From positions 7,114,001 through 7,178,000 of the forward strand of contig NZ_CP108568.1 in the NCBI RefSeq assembly GCF_036010485.1: DNA of 64,000 nt, written 5' to 3'. Below are positions 1-8,496 of the stretch, piece by piece. The first letter of the stretch is position 1. Each line of letters begins with the position of its first letter. The position numbers and the translations under genes were made by a program. This DNA comes from Streptomyces sp. NBC_01198. GTDB lineage: Bacteria; Actinomycetota; Actinomycetes; Streptomycetales; Streptomycetaceae. The notes beneath the pieces are model-generated. The model saw only the letters and a list, made by a program, of their open reading frames with translations, was not told the origin of the DNA and made no database searches.

Positions 1-786
1 GTGCGCGGCGCGCTCGAAGGCCTCGGCGTGCTCGTGGTCTCCGGCACCCCGGTCCGCGCGGTGCTCACCGGCGACGACGGCCGGGTCAGGGCGGTCGCCA
101 CCGACGACGCGGAGCACCCCGCGGACCTGGTGGTGCTCGGCCTCGGCGTACGCCCGGAGACCGGCCTTGCCGCCGCGGCGGGGCTGCCGCTGGGCGCGCA
201 CGGCGGCCTGCTCACCGACCGCGCCATGCGGGTGCGCGACACCGAGCGCATCTGGGCAGGCGGCGACTGCGTCGAAGTGCTCAACCTGGTCTCGGGCGCC
301 CTCCAGCACATCGCGCTTGGCACCCATGCCAACAAGCACGGCAGGATCATCGGCACCAACATCGGCGGCGGCTACGCCACCTTCCCCGGCGTGGTCGGCA
401 CCGCCGTCAGCAAGGTGTGCGACATCGAGATCGCACGCACCGGGCTGAAGGAGTCCCAGGCACGCGCCGCCGGACTGCGCTTCGTGACCGCGGTCATCGA
501 GTCCACCAGCCGCGCGGGCTACTACCCGGACGCGGACCCGATGACCGTCAAGATGCTCGCGGAACGCCGGACGGGGCGGCTGCTCGGCGTGCAGATCGTC
601 GGCGGCGAGGGCGCGGGAAAGCGGGTCGACGTGGGGGCTGTGGCGCTGACCGCGGGCATGACGGTGGAGCAGATGCTCGGCCTGGACCTCGGCTACGCCC
701 CGCCCTTCTCCCCGGTCTGGGACCCGGTGCTCGTGGCCGCCCGCAAGGCCGCCGTCGCGGTCGCCGCGGACATCGCCGCGGACTGA
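1..786 (+). CDS. FAD/NAD(P)-dependent oxidoreductase, C-terminal part (5' end outside window)
   Basis: The reading frame is open at the first base, so the gene is cut at its 5' end and the GTG at position 1 is probably internal. What remains is the second half of a pyridine nucleotide-disulfide oxidoreductase. The FAD-contacting motif IWAGGDCVEV is seen near residue 84, followed by a dimerisation domain that contains RTGLKESQARAAG. The family includes CoA-disulfide reductases, NADH oxidases and nitrite-reductase-like flavoproteins. The redox cysteine normally lies in the missing N-terminal half, so the exact activity cannot be assigned. Confidence 0.85.
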   Translation: MRGALEGLGVLVVSGTPVRAVLTGDDGRVRAVATDDAEHPADLVVLGLGVRPETGLAAAAGLPLGAHGGLLTDRAMRVRDTERIWAGGDCVEVLNLVSGALQHIALGTHANKHGRIIGTNIGGGYATFPGVVGTAVSKVCDIEIARTGLKESQARAAGLRFVTAVIESTSRAGYYPDADPMTVKMLAERRTGRLLGVQIVGGEGAGKRVDVGAVALTAGMTVEQMLGLDLGYAPPFSPVWDPVLVAARKAAVAVAADIAAD

Positions 787-810
787 CCGGTCCGCCGCCC
801 GGGTTCCGGG

Positions 811-1707
811 TCAGGACGCCGCGGACGCCAGCTTGTCCAGGGCTTCGAGCAGCGGCGGCAGCGCGGGGCCGCGGCCGACGGGCAGCACCTCGCCGGGCGC
901 CTCGTCGAGCAGGACGAACGCGACGTCGTCGGTCCTGGCGACCAGGCTCCACCCGGGCCCGTCGGCCCGCAGCGAGCCCGCCGTGGTGCGTACCCGGCCG
1001 GGCGGCGGAGGGGTGCGGAGGTATTCCTCGGCGCCCTGCAGGGCGCGGCGCAGACCGGCGTGGGCGACCGGGGGCGCAGGCGCTGCCGCCGCGTCGGTGT
1101 CCGCGGTGCCGGCCCGCGCTTCTCGCCCCTCCTTCGCGGCGCCCCGTGTCGTCCGGTCGTGTGCGCCGGCCGCCCCGGTGCGTGCTTTCGCCGCGGAGTC
1201 CGGGGAGTCCGCCTCCGGGGCGTCCGCCGGCAGCAACTGGTCGCGCCACTCGAACCACCGGATCGCGATCTCGTCCGCGCCCATCCGCCGCTGCGGCGGG
1301 CCCCATACCGAGACGTCCGGCGGCGCGAGGGCGGGCCCCGCCTCCTCGTCCGCCGGATCGTGCGGCCCCGGGATGCCCGGCACCGACACGGCGACCGGCA
1401 ACGGCCAGCCGGGCAGCGACGCGGCCAGCGTGTCGTCCTCGGGGGAGAGCTCGTACTCAAGACCGCAGTCCCACGCGGCGAGCGCGCACGCGACCATGGC
1501 GGCGTCCGTGGTCGCGACCGTCCAGCGGGCGCCACCGCCGTCCTGACCGAACATCAGGCCGTAGCCGTACGGCAGCGGGTCGAGGCCCAGATACGCGCAG
1601 GCGGCGGGATAGTCGTCGCCGAGGACGCCGGGAAAGCGCTCCGGCGTCAGCATCGCGGCCGTCAGCACGAACAGCTCGTCGTCCCCCGTGCTCTCCGCCG
1701 CGGCCAT
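811..1707 (-). CDS. hypothetical protein, 298 aa
   Basis: The start ATG at 1707 is preceded by a good ribosome binding site (GGAGGG, 6 nt spacing). The N-terminal 150 residues are acidic and look globular (PERFPGVLGDDY, RWTVATTDAAMVA). A middle segment around residues 170-215 is low-complexity and rich in Ala, Glu and Thr. A C-terminal domain of about 80 residues (GWSLVARTDDVAFVLL) follows. I do not recognise the family. It is convergent with the flavoprotein gene, 24 bp away, and no membrane segment or signal peptide is visible. Confidence 0.7.
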   Translation of the reverse strand: MAAAESTGDDELFVLTAAMLTPERFPGVLGDDYPAACAYLGLDPLPYGYGLMFGQDGGGARWTVATTDAAMVACALAAWDCGLEYELSPEDDTLAASLPGWPLPVAVSVPGIPGPHDPADEEAGPALAPPDVSVWGPPQRRMGADEIAIRWFEWRDQLLPADAPEADSPDSAAKARTGAAGAHDRTTRGAAKEGREARAGTADTDAAAAPAPPVAHAGLRRALQGAEEYLRTPPPPGRVRTTAGSLRADGPGWSLVARTDDVAFVLLDEAPGEVLPVGRGPALPPLLEALDKLASAAS

Positions 1708-1908
1708 GTGACGCCCTCCCTCTCGTTCCGGTCCGCGCACCCTAACCAGCCGGTAACGTCCGCGTCGAGGGGTCGCGCGGCCCGCGCGGGGCGAGGAGGC
1801 GCACGCCCCGGGCGCGGGAGCGCACACAGCCCTCCGGCGCGGCCGGGGCCGTCGTGCGTGGCCAACGCGGCTTGCGGCCGCGGCGAGTTCCGCGGGTCCG
1901 GCCGGGTC

Positions 1909-1996
1909 GGGACTCCAGGTGGTCACGGACGCCGGGCACTGCGTCATGTTCGGCAATCCGCGGGCCTACGCGGCGGCGATCAGTGCGGGCGCCTGA
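1909..1996 (+). pseudogene. remnant of an alpha/beta-hydrolase C-terminus
   Basis: Read on the plus strand, this stretch encodes LQVVTDAGHCVMFGNPRAYA and continues to AAISAGA and a TGA at 1994-1996. The Asp-Ala-Gly-His-Cys-x-Met-Phe-x-Asn-Pro pattern matches the region around the catalytic histidine at the end of alpha/beta hydrolases. No start codon or upstream catalytic domain remains: the frame continues upstream only as a short Ala/Gly/Ser-rich stretch. Its last 17 bp overlap the 3' end of the minus-strand methyltransferase gene. I infer a degraded or truncated gene; a chance reading frame cannot be excluded. Confidence 0.4.
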
Positions 1997-2591
1997 CCGC
2001 GACCGCCAGATAGCGCTCCGCGGAGTCGTCGAGCAGTGCCAGCCGCCAACCCGTCGCGGACAGCGCCGGGCCGAGTCGGGCTTCGGCCCGGATGTCGTCG
2101 GCACGCAGGTCGTGGCCGCGGCGGGCGGCGAGCGCGGCCCGCCCCAGCGGGTGGAAAAGCGCCAGCCGGCCGCCCGGCCTCGTCACCCGGGCAAGCTCCC
2201 GCAGCCCCGCCGCCGGATCGGGCAGGTGGTGGACCAGGCCGGCCGCGAGGACGGCGTCGAAGGTCCCGTCGCGCAGCGGCAGTTGCGCGCTGTCCGCCTC
2301 GATCAAGGCGCCGTCCGCGCGCCGCCCCAGGGCCACGGCCTCACCCAGCATCTCCGGCGTCAGGTCCACGCCGACCACCGTGCCGGCCGGGCCGACCGCC
2401 GCCCGCAGCAGCGGCAGCGCCCGCGCGCTGCCGCAGCCCGCGTCCAGCGCCCGGCCGCCGGGCGGCACCTCCAGGGCCTCGACCGCGGCCGCGTAGGCGG
2501 GCGTGTCGTCGGGATACCGGGTCTCCCAGCCCGTGGCGCGCTCGGCGAAGAAGAGCCGCACGTGCTGCCGTTCGCTTCCGATACTGGCCAT
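1980..2591 (-). CDS. class I SAM-dependent methyltransferase
   Basis: A 203-residue protein with the Rossmann-type methyltransferase motifs in order. Motif I is ALDAGCGSARALPLL (about residues 48-62), followed by VVGVDLTPEMLGEA for the acidic loop, ALIEADSAQLPL for motif II, and FDAVLAAGLVHHLPDP for motif IV. The layout is that of UbiE/Methyltransf_11 enzymes that act on small molecules. The substrate is unknown. The gene stands alone and its 3' end overlaps the hydrolase remnant on the other strand. Confidence 0.85.
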   Translation of the reverse strand: MASIGSERQHVRLFFAERATGWETRYPDDTPAYAAAVEALEVPPGGRALDAGCGSARALPLLRAAVGPAGTVVGVDLTPEMLGEAVALGRRADGALIEADSAQLPLRDGTFDAVLAAGLVHHLPDPAAGLRELARVTRPGGRLALFHPLGRAALAARRGHDLRADDIRAEARLGPALSATGWRLALLDDSAERYLAVAVRRPH

Positions 2592-3056
2592 GCCTCATGG
2601 TGGCATGATCACCCTGCGTTCCGGCGCCCTCGTCAATCGCCCCGCCGTCCCGGAGCTCGGCAGGGCCCGATGGACCGTCCAACGGGCGGGCGAGCACCGC
2701 GATATCGGGAGGGCCGGGACGGGCCGCATGCCCCGGGCCTCCACGGATTCGCCGCGCCCCGCCAGCCCGGCGCCGGCCGGTGCGGCGCTCCGGCGCCGCG
2801 CGGCGCCGCCTCGGTGGCGGCCCCTTCCTCCGGGGCGTGGTCGCCGACGGTCACCGTCAGGAACGCCGCGGCACCGTGGCGGCGGCGATCTGCCTGGTCG
2901 GGGCGGGGATCGCCGGGTATGCGTCGTGGCGCGGCTGAATCCCGCCCTTGCCGGCCGCCGCCCGGCAGTTCTGTGGACGCGGCGCGCCGAGGCGGGGTTG
3001 CCGAAGCGCGCCCGGCGCGACAGGCTCTAGGGCAGGGGAGACGGGAGGCAGGGGCG
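2592..3056. other. gene-poor stretch with one doubtful small ORF
   Basis: No convincing gene lies between the methyltransferase start and the roadblock gene. One candidate is a 52-codon plus-strand frame (GTG at 2780, TGA at 2936-2938) whose end, TVAAAICLVGAGIAGYASW, would form a single membrane segment. It has no visible ribosome binding site and its N-terminus is a run of Arg/Gly, so it may be chance. An upstream fragment of the roadblock promoter should also lie here, but I see no clear -35/-10 pair. Confidence 0.35.
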
Positions 3057-3458
3057 ATGACGGTGAGCAACAGGCTCGCATGGCTGCTCGACGATCTGAC
3101 ACAGCGAGTGCCGCATGTGAAGCACGCGCTCGTCCTGTCCAACGACGGTCTGGTCACGGGCGCCAGCGGCGACCTCGACCGGCCGGCCGCCGAGCATCTG
3201 GCCGCGGTCTCGTCCGGCTTCCACAGCCTCGCCAAGGGCGCGGGACGGCAGTTCGGCACCGGCGGAGTCCGGCAGACCATGGTCGAGTTCGACGAGGGCT
3301 ACCTGTTCGTGACCGCGGCGGGCGACGGCAGTTGCCTGTCCGTGCTCAGCGGCATGGAGGCCGATGTCGGCCGGGTGGCCTACGAGATGACGCTGCTGGT
3401 GCACCGCGTCGGCGAGCATCTGGGCGTCGCCGCGCGCGGGCCGGGCTCTCCTTACTGA
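3057..3458 (+). CDS. roadblock/LC7 domain protein
   Basis: A 133-residue protein starting MTVSNRLAWLLDDL, with conserved segments HALVLSNDGLVTGAS and QTMVEFDEGYLFVTAAGDGS. These match the roadblock/LC7 fold that Streptomyces uses in conservon-type operons to regulate small GTPases. Usual conservon partners (sensor kinase, DUF742 protein, GTPase) are not beside it, so this is an orphan copy. Start ATG at 3057 follows a purine-rich GGAGGCAGGGG stretch. Sure of the family; the partner is unknown. Confidence 0.9.
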   Translation: MTVSNRLAWLLDDLTQRVPHVKHALVLSNDGLVTGASGDLDRPAAEHLAAVSSGFHSLAKGAGRQFGTGGVRQTMVEFDEGYLFVTAAGDGSCLSVLSGMEADVGRVAYEMTLLVHRVGEHLGVAARGPGSPY

Positions 3459-3611
3459 CCCCGAGGCCGGGGCGCTGTGCCCCAGGGGATCACCGCTAGC
3501 TGCGAGCCGGGCCTCTTCGGGGCGGCGGCGGGCTACGGCGTTGAGCCGGGTCGGGCGGCTGAGCCGTCGAGGCCGGGGGCTGCCGTAGGCGCTGAGCTGC
3601 GGAAACGGGAG

Positions 3612-3620
3612 TTATCCACA
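3612..3620 (+). promoter_or_regulatory. perfect DnaA-box sequence TTATCCACA
   Basis: The nine bases TTATCCACA lie about 80 bp upstream of the DUF6397 gene. This is the classical high-affinity DnaA box; Streptomyces origins more often use TTGTCCACA. Only one copy is seen, so it is not an origin. It could be a regulatory or titration site, or chance. Confidence 0.4.
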
Positions 3621-3701
3621 GGGCTGGGAACGGGTGTTCGTCCTGCGCGCTAGAGTCGTCACTGTCGGTAGTTGAACGAGGCGGGGGGAGTGACGACAGT
3701 G

Positions 3702-4940
3702 ATGACGACGACAACTGGCGTGGGCGGCGGCGCGGTCGGCGGCGCGGGCACGAGGGGTCCTGCGGGGGCGGTCGGCGCGAGGGGCCCGGCGGCCGTGGGC
3801 GGCAAGGCCGGGGCGGCGGTCCGGCCGGGCGCGACCGGCAGCGCACGCGTGACCGGGAAGGCGGGCGCGGCTGGCAGGGCGGGGAGGGCGACTGGCGTGG
3901 CCCGCGCGCGCGGGGCGGGTTCGCCGGCAGCGCGCGGCGCGGATCCGGGTGCACCACGGACCCTGGCCCTGAACCGGGCACGGGAGGAACTGGGCCTGGA
4001 CGCACCGGCCTTCGAGCTGGCCCTGCTGCTCGGCGAGATCGCCACGGTCGGCGGCGGCACGGATCGGACGCGGGTGCCCGAGCAGGAGATCGCCAGAGTA
4101 AGGGAGGCGGTGGGCGGGACGCGGGCCCTGCTGGCGAGGATCGAGCTGGTCAACACCACGGAAGGTGCGGAGTTGCTGGGGATCAGCCGCGAGCGGCTGG
4201 TCCGGCTGACCAGAGCCGGTTGCCTCCGCCCGGTGCGCTGGTACGTCAACCGCTACCGCGCCCTGGTCTGGCTCTATCTCGCCAGCGAGCTGCGGGACTT
4301 CGCGCTCGGCAGTCCCGCGCTGCTGGCAGGCCGGCTGCCCGCGGCGCTGCGCGAGGCGGCCGACGAGGAGGACCAGCGGCCGCGCGGCTGGCGCTCCCGC
4401 CGGGTGGCCCAGCTGGTGCGGGACGCACCGGGCCCCTGGGAGGAGGCCGCGGTGTGGGCAGCGCTGCTCGGGGACCAGATGACCGCCTCGGCGGTGCCCG
4501 ATCCGTACGAACGCGCCGTGCTGCGCGGAATCCATCCGGGCCTGCCGCCCGGCCGCCCCGGGCCGATGGCGGACGCCGCACTGATCGGACGGCTCACCAC
4601 AGCGGACCATCCGGACGAGATCGCGCTCGGCCTGGTCGCTCTCGCCGCCGTCCTGGGCCGGGCGCGCGACCGGGAACCGGCCCCTCGACCTCAGCACCTG
4701 CGGCAGCCGCCCGGCGCGGTCCGCGGCGAACAGCCCACCCTGCCGGATACGCCGCCCGGCGCGGTCCGCGGCGAGCAGCCCACTCGGCCTTATCCGCCGT
4801 CCGGCCCGGTGGCCGCCGCGTCGCCGCCGGTGCGGGACCCGCTGCCGGCCGCCTCGCCCGGGCCGTGGCTGGTCGAGGACCGGCCGCGGCGGAGCCTGCG
4901 CAGGCTGCTGCGGGGCCGCAGGCAGCTCAGCGGCGGGTGA
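3702..4940 (+). CDS. DUF6397 family protein
   Basis: I place the start at ATG 3702 after GGGGGGAG at 3683-3690; GTG 3699 is equally possible. The first 80 residues are Gly/Ala-rich and probably disordered. The core (about residues 85-290) carries the actinobacterial DUF6397 pattern: a helix-turn-helix-like segment TTEGAELLGISRERLVRL, then RWYVNRYRALVWLYLASEL. The C-terminus is Pro-rich with a tandem duplication. The family is found across Streptomyces; its role is not known, but the layout suggests a DNA-binding or scaffold protein. Confidence 0.8.
   Translation: MTTTTGVGGGAVGGAGTRGPAGAVGARGPAAVGGKAGAAVRPGATGSARVTGKAGAAGRAGRATGVARARGAGSPAARGADPGAPRTLALNRAREELGLDAPAFELALLLGEIATVGGGTDRTRVPEQEIARVREAVGGTRALLARIELVNTTEGAELLGISRERLVRLTRAGCLRPVRWYVNRYRALVWLYLASELRDFALGSPALLAGRLPAALREAADEEDQRPRGWRSRRVAQLVRDAPGPWEEAAVWAALLGDQMTASAVPDPYERAVLRGIHPGLPPGRPGPMADAALIGRLTTADHPDEIALGLVALAAVLGRARDREPAPRPQHLRQPPGAVRGEQPTLPDTPPGAVRGEQPTRPYPPSGPVAAASPPVRDPLPAASPGPWLVEDRPRRSLRRLLRGRRQLSGG
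4706..4783 (+). repeat. 33-bp tandem duplication inside the DUF6397 gene
   Basis: Bases 4706-4738 and 4751-4783 are identical except for one position (GAA versus GAG), with a period of 45 bp. They encode the doubled peptide PPGAVRGEQPT in the Pro-rich tail. The 15-codon period keeps the frame, consistent with slippage in a disordered region. Confidence 0.8.
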
Positions 4941-4994
4941 GCGCCGCAGGCCGCCGGGCGGCCGGTGTGCCGTGCGGGCGCCGGGCCGGCGCCC

Positions 4995-7508
4995 TCACAG
5001 CTCGCCGACGTCGGTGAGCCTGATCACCGCCCGGCCCTCCTCGTCGGAGGCCGCCAGGTCCACCTCGGCCGAAATGCCCCACCCGTGGTCGCCGTTGGGA
5101 TCGGCGAAGGTCTGGCGTACCCGCCACAGGCCGTGTGCCGACTGCTCCTCGATCTGCAGCAGCTTCGGGCCCCGGGCGTCGGGGCCGGTGCCCAGGTCGT
5201 CGTATTCGTCCCAGTAGGCGTCCATCGCGTCGGCCCAGGTGTCCGCGTCCCAGCCGGACTCCGCGTCCAGCTCGCCGAGCTGGTGGTACTTCTCCAGCGC
5301 CGCCAGCTCCACCCTGCGGAAGAGCGCGTTGCGGACCAGGACCCGGAAGGCGCGGGCGTTCGCGGTGACCGGCTTGACCTGGTCGGCGCGCTCGGCGGCC
5401 TCCTCCGCGGTCTCTACCTCGGGGTTCGCCAACTGCTCCCACTCGTCCAGCAGGCTGGAGTCGACCTGCCTGACCAGCTCGCCGAGCCAGGCGGTCAGAT
5501 CCTGGAAGTCCTCGGACTTGAGGTCGTCGGGCACGGTGTGCTCCAGCGCCTTGTAGGCGCCGGCCAGATACCGCAGCACGATGCCCTCGGTCCTGGCCAG
5601 CTCGTAGTACGAGGTGAATTCGGAGAAGGTCATCGCGCGCTCGTACATGTCGCGCACCACGGATTTGGGGGACAGCGGATGGTCACCGACCCACGGGTGG
5701 CTCTTGCGGTACACGCCGTAGGCATGCAGCAGGATCTCTTCCATCGGCTTGGGGTACGTCACGTCCTGCAGGCGCTCCATGCGCTCCTCGTACTCGACGC
5801 CGTCGGCCTTCATCTCGGCCACCGCCTCGCCCCTGGCCTTGTTCTGCTGGGCGGCCAGGATCTGCCGCGGGTCGTCCAGCGTCGACTCGACCACCGAGAC
5901 CATGTCCAGCGCATAGGAGGGGGAGTCGGGGTCGAGCAGCTCGAAGGAGGCCAGCGCGAAGGTCGACAGCGGCTGGTTCAGCGCGAAGTCCTGCTGCAGG
6001 TCCACGGTCAGCCGGACGATCCTGCCCTCCGCGTCGGGCTCGGCCAGCCGCTCCACCACTCCGCCGGCCAGCAGCGAGCGGTAGATGGCGATGGCCCGGC
6101 GGATGTGCCGCAGCTGCGCGCGGCGGTCCTCGTGGTTGTCTTCAAGCAGGCTGCGCATCGCGTCGAAGGCGTTGCCCGGGCGGGCGATCACCGACAGCAG
6201 CATCGCGTGGGTGACCCGGAAGCGCGAGGTCAGCGGTTCCGGGTCGGAGCCGATCAGCTTCTCGAAGGTGGCCTGCGACCAGCCGACGAAGCCCTCGGGC
6301 GCCTTCTTGCGCACCACCTTGCGGCGCTTCTTCGGGTCGTCGCCGGCCTTCGCCAGGGCCTTCTCGTTCTCGATGACGTACTCGGGCGCCTGCGCCTCGA
6401 CGAAGCCCGCGGTGTCGAAACCGGCCCGGCCCGCGCGGCCGGCGATCTGGTGGAACTCACGGGCGCGCAGCACCCGGACCCGCTGGCCGTCGTATTTGGT
6501 GAGCGCGGTGAAGAGCACCGTGCGGATCGGCACGTTGACACCGACGCCGAGCGTGTCCGTACCGCAGATCACCTTGAGCAGTCCGGCCTGCGCCAGCTTC
6601 TCCACCAGCCGGCGGTACTTCGGCAGCATTCCCGCGTGGTGCACCCCGATGCCGTGCCGGACGTACCGCGACAGGTTGCGGCCGAAGGTGGTGGTGAAGC
6701 GGAAGTTGCCGATCAGATCGGCGATCGCGTCCTTCTCGGCCCGGGTGCACATGTTGATGCTCATCAGCGCCTGCGCCCGCTCGACGGCCGCGGCCTGGGT
6801 GAAGTGCACGATGTAGACCGGCGACTGACGGGTCTCCAGCAGTTCGGTCAGCGTCTCGGTCAGCGGGGTGCTGCGGTACTCGTAGCTCAGCGGCACCGGA
6901 CGGGTCGCCGAGCGCACCACCGTGGTGGGCCGCCCGGTGCGGCGGGTGAGGTCCTCCTCGAAGCGGGAGACGTCACCGAGCGTCGCCGACATCAGCAGGA
7001 ACTGCGCCTGCGGCAGCTCCAGCAGCGGGATCTGCCACGCCCAGCCGCGGTCCGGCTCGGCGTAGAAGTGGAATTCGTCCATGACCACCTGGCCGACGTC
7101 GGCCGTCCTGCCGTCCCGCAGTGCGATCGAGGCCAGAACCTCCGCCGTGCAGCAGATCACCGGTGCGTCGGGATTGACCGAGGCGTCGCCGGTCAGCATC
7201 CCGACGTTCTCGGTGCCGAAGAGCTTGCACAGGTCGAAGAACTTCTCCGAGACCAGTGCCTTGATCGGCGCGGTGTAGAAGGTGACCTCGTCGCGGGCCA
7301 GCGCCGCGAAGTGCGCACCCGCCGCGACCAGGCTCTTTCCGGATCCGGTCGGGGTGGACAGGATCACGTTCGCACCCGAGACCACCTCGATCAGCGCCTC
7401 CTCCTGGGCGGGGTAGAGCGAGATGCCCTCCCCCTGTGCCCACGTCGAGAACGCTTCGAAGAGGGCATCGGGGTCGGCATCGGACGGCAGCTGATCGATA
7501 AGGGTCAC
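4995..7508 (-). CDS. DEAD/DEAH-box helicase with DUF3516 C-terminal domain
   Basis: An 837-residue superfamily 2 helicase. Motif I is STPTGSGKSLVAA near residue 55, motif II is MDEFHFY (a DEFH box), motif III is LLMSATLGD, and motif VI is HQIAGRAGRAGFD. The C-terminal half has the long DUF3516 region typical of Ski2-like actinobacterial helicases that are thought to act on RNA or DNA. The start is chosen at GTG 7508 (VTLIDQLPSDADPDALF); ATG 7566 is upstream in frame but adds non-conserved sequence. It stands alone, convergent with the DUF6397 gene. Confidence 0.9.
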   Translation of the reverse strand: MTLIDQLPSDADPDALFEAFSTWAQGEGISLYPAQEEALIEVVSGANVILSTPTGSGKSLVAAGAHFAALARDEVTFYTAPIKALVSEKFFDLCKLFGTENVGMLTGDASVNPDAPVICCTAEVLASIALRDGRTADVGQVVMDEFHFYAEPDRGWAWQIPLLELPQAQFLLMSATLGDVSRFEEDLTRRTGRPTTVVRSATRPVPLSYEYRSTPLTETLTELLETRQSPVYIVHFTQAAAVERAQALMSINMCTRAEKDAIADLIGNFRFTTTFGRNLSRYVRHGIGVHHAGMLPKYRRLVEKLAQAGLLKVICGTDTLGVGVNVPIRTVLFTALTKYDGQRVRVLRAREFHQIAGRAGRAGFDTAGFVEAQAPEYVIENEKALAKAGDDPKKRRKVVRKKAPEGFVGWSQATFEKLIGSDPEPLTSRFRVTHAMLLSVIARPGNAFDAMRSLLEDNHEDRRAQLRHIRRAIAIYRSLLAGGVVERLAEPDAEGRIVRLTVDLQQDFALNQPLSTFALASFELLDPDSPSYALDMVSVVESTLDDPRQILAAQQNKARGEAVAEMKADGVEYEERMERLQDVTYPKPMEEILLHAYGVYRKSHPWVGDHPLSPKSVVRDMYERAMTFSEFTSYYELARTEGIVLRYLAGAYKALEHTVPDDLKSEDFQDLTAWLGELVRQVDSSLLDEWEQLANPEVETAEEAAERADQVKPVTANARAFRVLVRNALFRRVELAALEKYHQLGELDAESGWDADTWADAMDAYWDEYDDLGTGPDARGPKLLQIEEQSAHGLWRVRQTFADPNGDHGWGISAEVDLAASDEEGRAVIRLTDVGEL

Positions 7509-7642
7509 CCCACCATCTTGCCTGTCCCAGCCGTCACAGGCGGAACCGGAGGAGGCGGCCGTGATCATCGGCGATAGTGTGTGCCCTCGATCGAGCGTCA
7601 ACTCCGCCTGCGGGCGGCACTTCAGGGGGATGGAGCAGCACC

Positions 7643-8437
7643 ATGATGGGACCTGCGCACTCACTGTCCGGAGCGGCCGCCTGGTTGGGGGTCGGAGCGA
7701 TCGCGGCGGCCCTCGACCACCCGATGCCCTGGCCGACGGTGCTGGTGGGTGCCCTCATCTGCGCGGGCGCGGCGCTCGCCCCCGACCTGGACCACCAGGC
7801 GGCGACGATCTCCCGGGCCTTCGGCCCGCTGTCCCGTGGGCTGTGCAGGATCGTGGACCGGCTGGCGCACGCCGCCTACAAGGCGACCCGCAAGAAGGGC
7901 GACCCGCGGCGGGCCGGCGGCCACCGGACCCTCACCCATACCTGGCTGTGGGCGGTGCTGGTCGGCGGCGGCTTCTCGGCCGCCGCGGTCCTCGGCGGCC
8001 GCTGGGCGGTGCTGGTCATCCTCTTCATCCACATGGTGCTCGCGGTGGAGGGCCTGCTCTGGCGGCAGGCCAGGATGTCAAGCGACGTGCTGGTGTGGCT
8101 GCTCGGGGCGACCAGCGCGTGGATGCTCGCCGACGTGCTGGACGACCCCGGCAACGGCAAGGACTGGCTGTTCACCCAGCCGGGCCAGCACTACCTGTGG
8201 ATCGGGCTGCCCATCGTGCTGGGCTCGCTGGTGCACTGCGTCGGCGACGCGCTGACCGTCTCCGGCTGCCCGGTCCTGTGGCCGATCCCGATCGGCCGCC
8301 GCCGCTGGTATCCGGTCGGCCCGCCGAGGTTCATGCGCTTCCGGGCCGGCAGCTGGGTGGAGATCAAGGTTCTCACCCCGGTCTTCTTCATCGTCGGCGG
8401 CGGCTGCGCCCTGGGCGCCCTGGGCCTCATCGGCTGA
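7643..8437 (+). CDS. YdjM/DUF457-like membrane metal-dependent hydrolase
   Basis: A 264-residue membrane protein beginning MMGPAHSLSGAAAWL. The family's conserved histidines and acidic residues are seen in GPAHS, APDLDHQAA and HRTLTHTW. Four or more hydrophobic segments are visible. Members of this group (LexA-binding inner-membrane-associated hydrolase family) are integral membrane proteins with a putative metal site. ATG 7643 follows GGAG at 7632-7635. Function beyond the family is not known. Confidence 0.85.
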   Translation: MMGPAHSLSGAAAWLGVGAIAAALDHPMPWPTVLVGALICAGAALAPDLDHQAATISRAFGPLSRGLCRIVDRLAHAAYKATRKKGDPRRAGGHRTLTHTWLWAVLVGGGFSAAAVLGGRWAVLVILFIHMVLAVEGLLWRQARMSSDVLVWLLGATSAWMLADVLDDPGNGKDWLFTQPGQHYLWIGLPIVLGSLVHCVGDALTVSGCPVLWPIPIGRRRWYPVGPPRFMRFRAGSWVEIKVLTPVFFIVGGGCALGALGLIG

Positions 8438-8496
8438 CCTCCCGCCCGTCGTGCCCCGCGGCGGCCGGGCACGGTGGACGGCGGGCGCCGGGCCGG

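Noticed and set aside
2592-3030. Long plus-strand reading frames through 2036-3030
   Set aside because: Compositions are dominated by Arg/Pro/Gly, typical of antisense or off-frame reading in high-GC DNA, with no motif and no ribosome binding site.
4965-7577. An 870-codon open frame on the plus strand opposite the helicase gene
   Set aside because: It is a shadow of the helicase frame: Val/Gln/His-rich product without any motif, while the minus strand encodes all helicase motifs.
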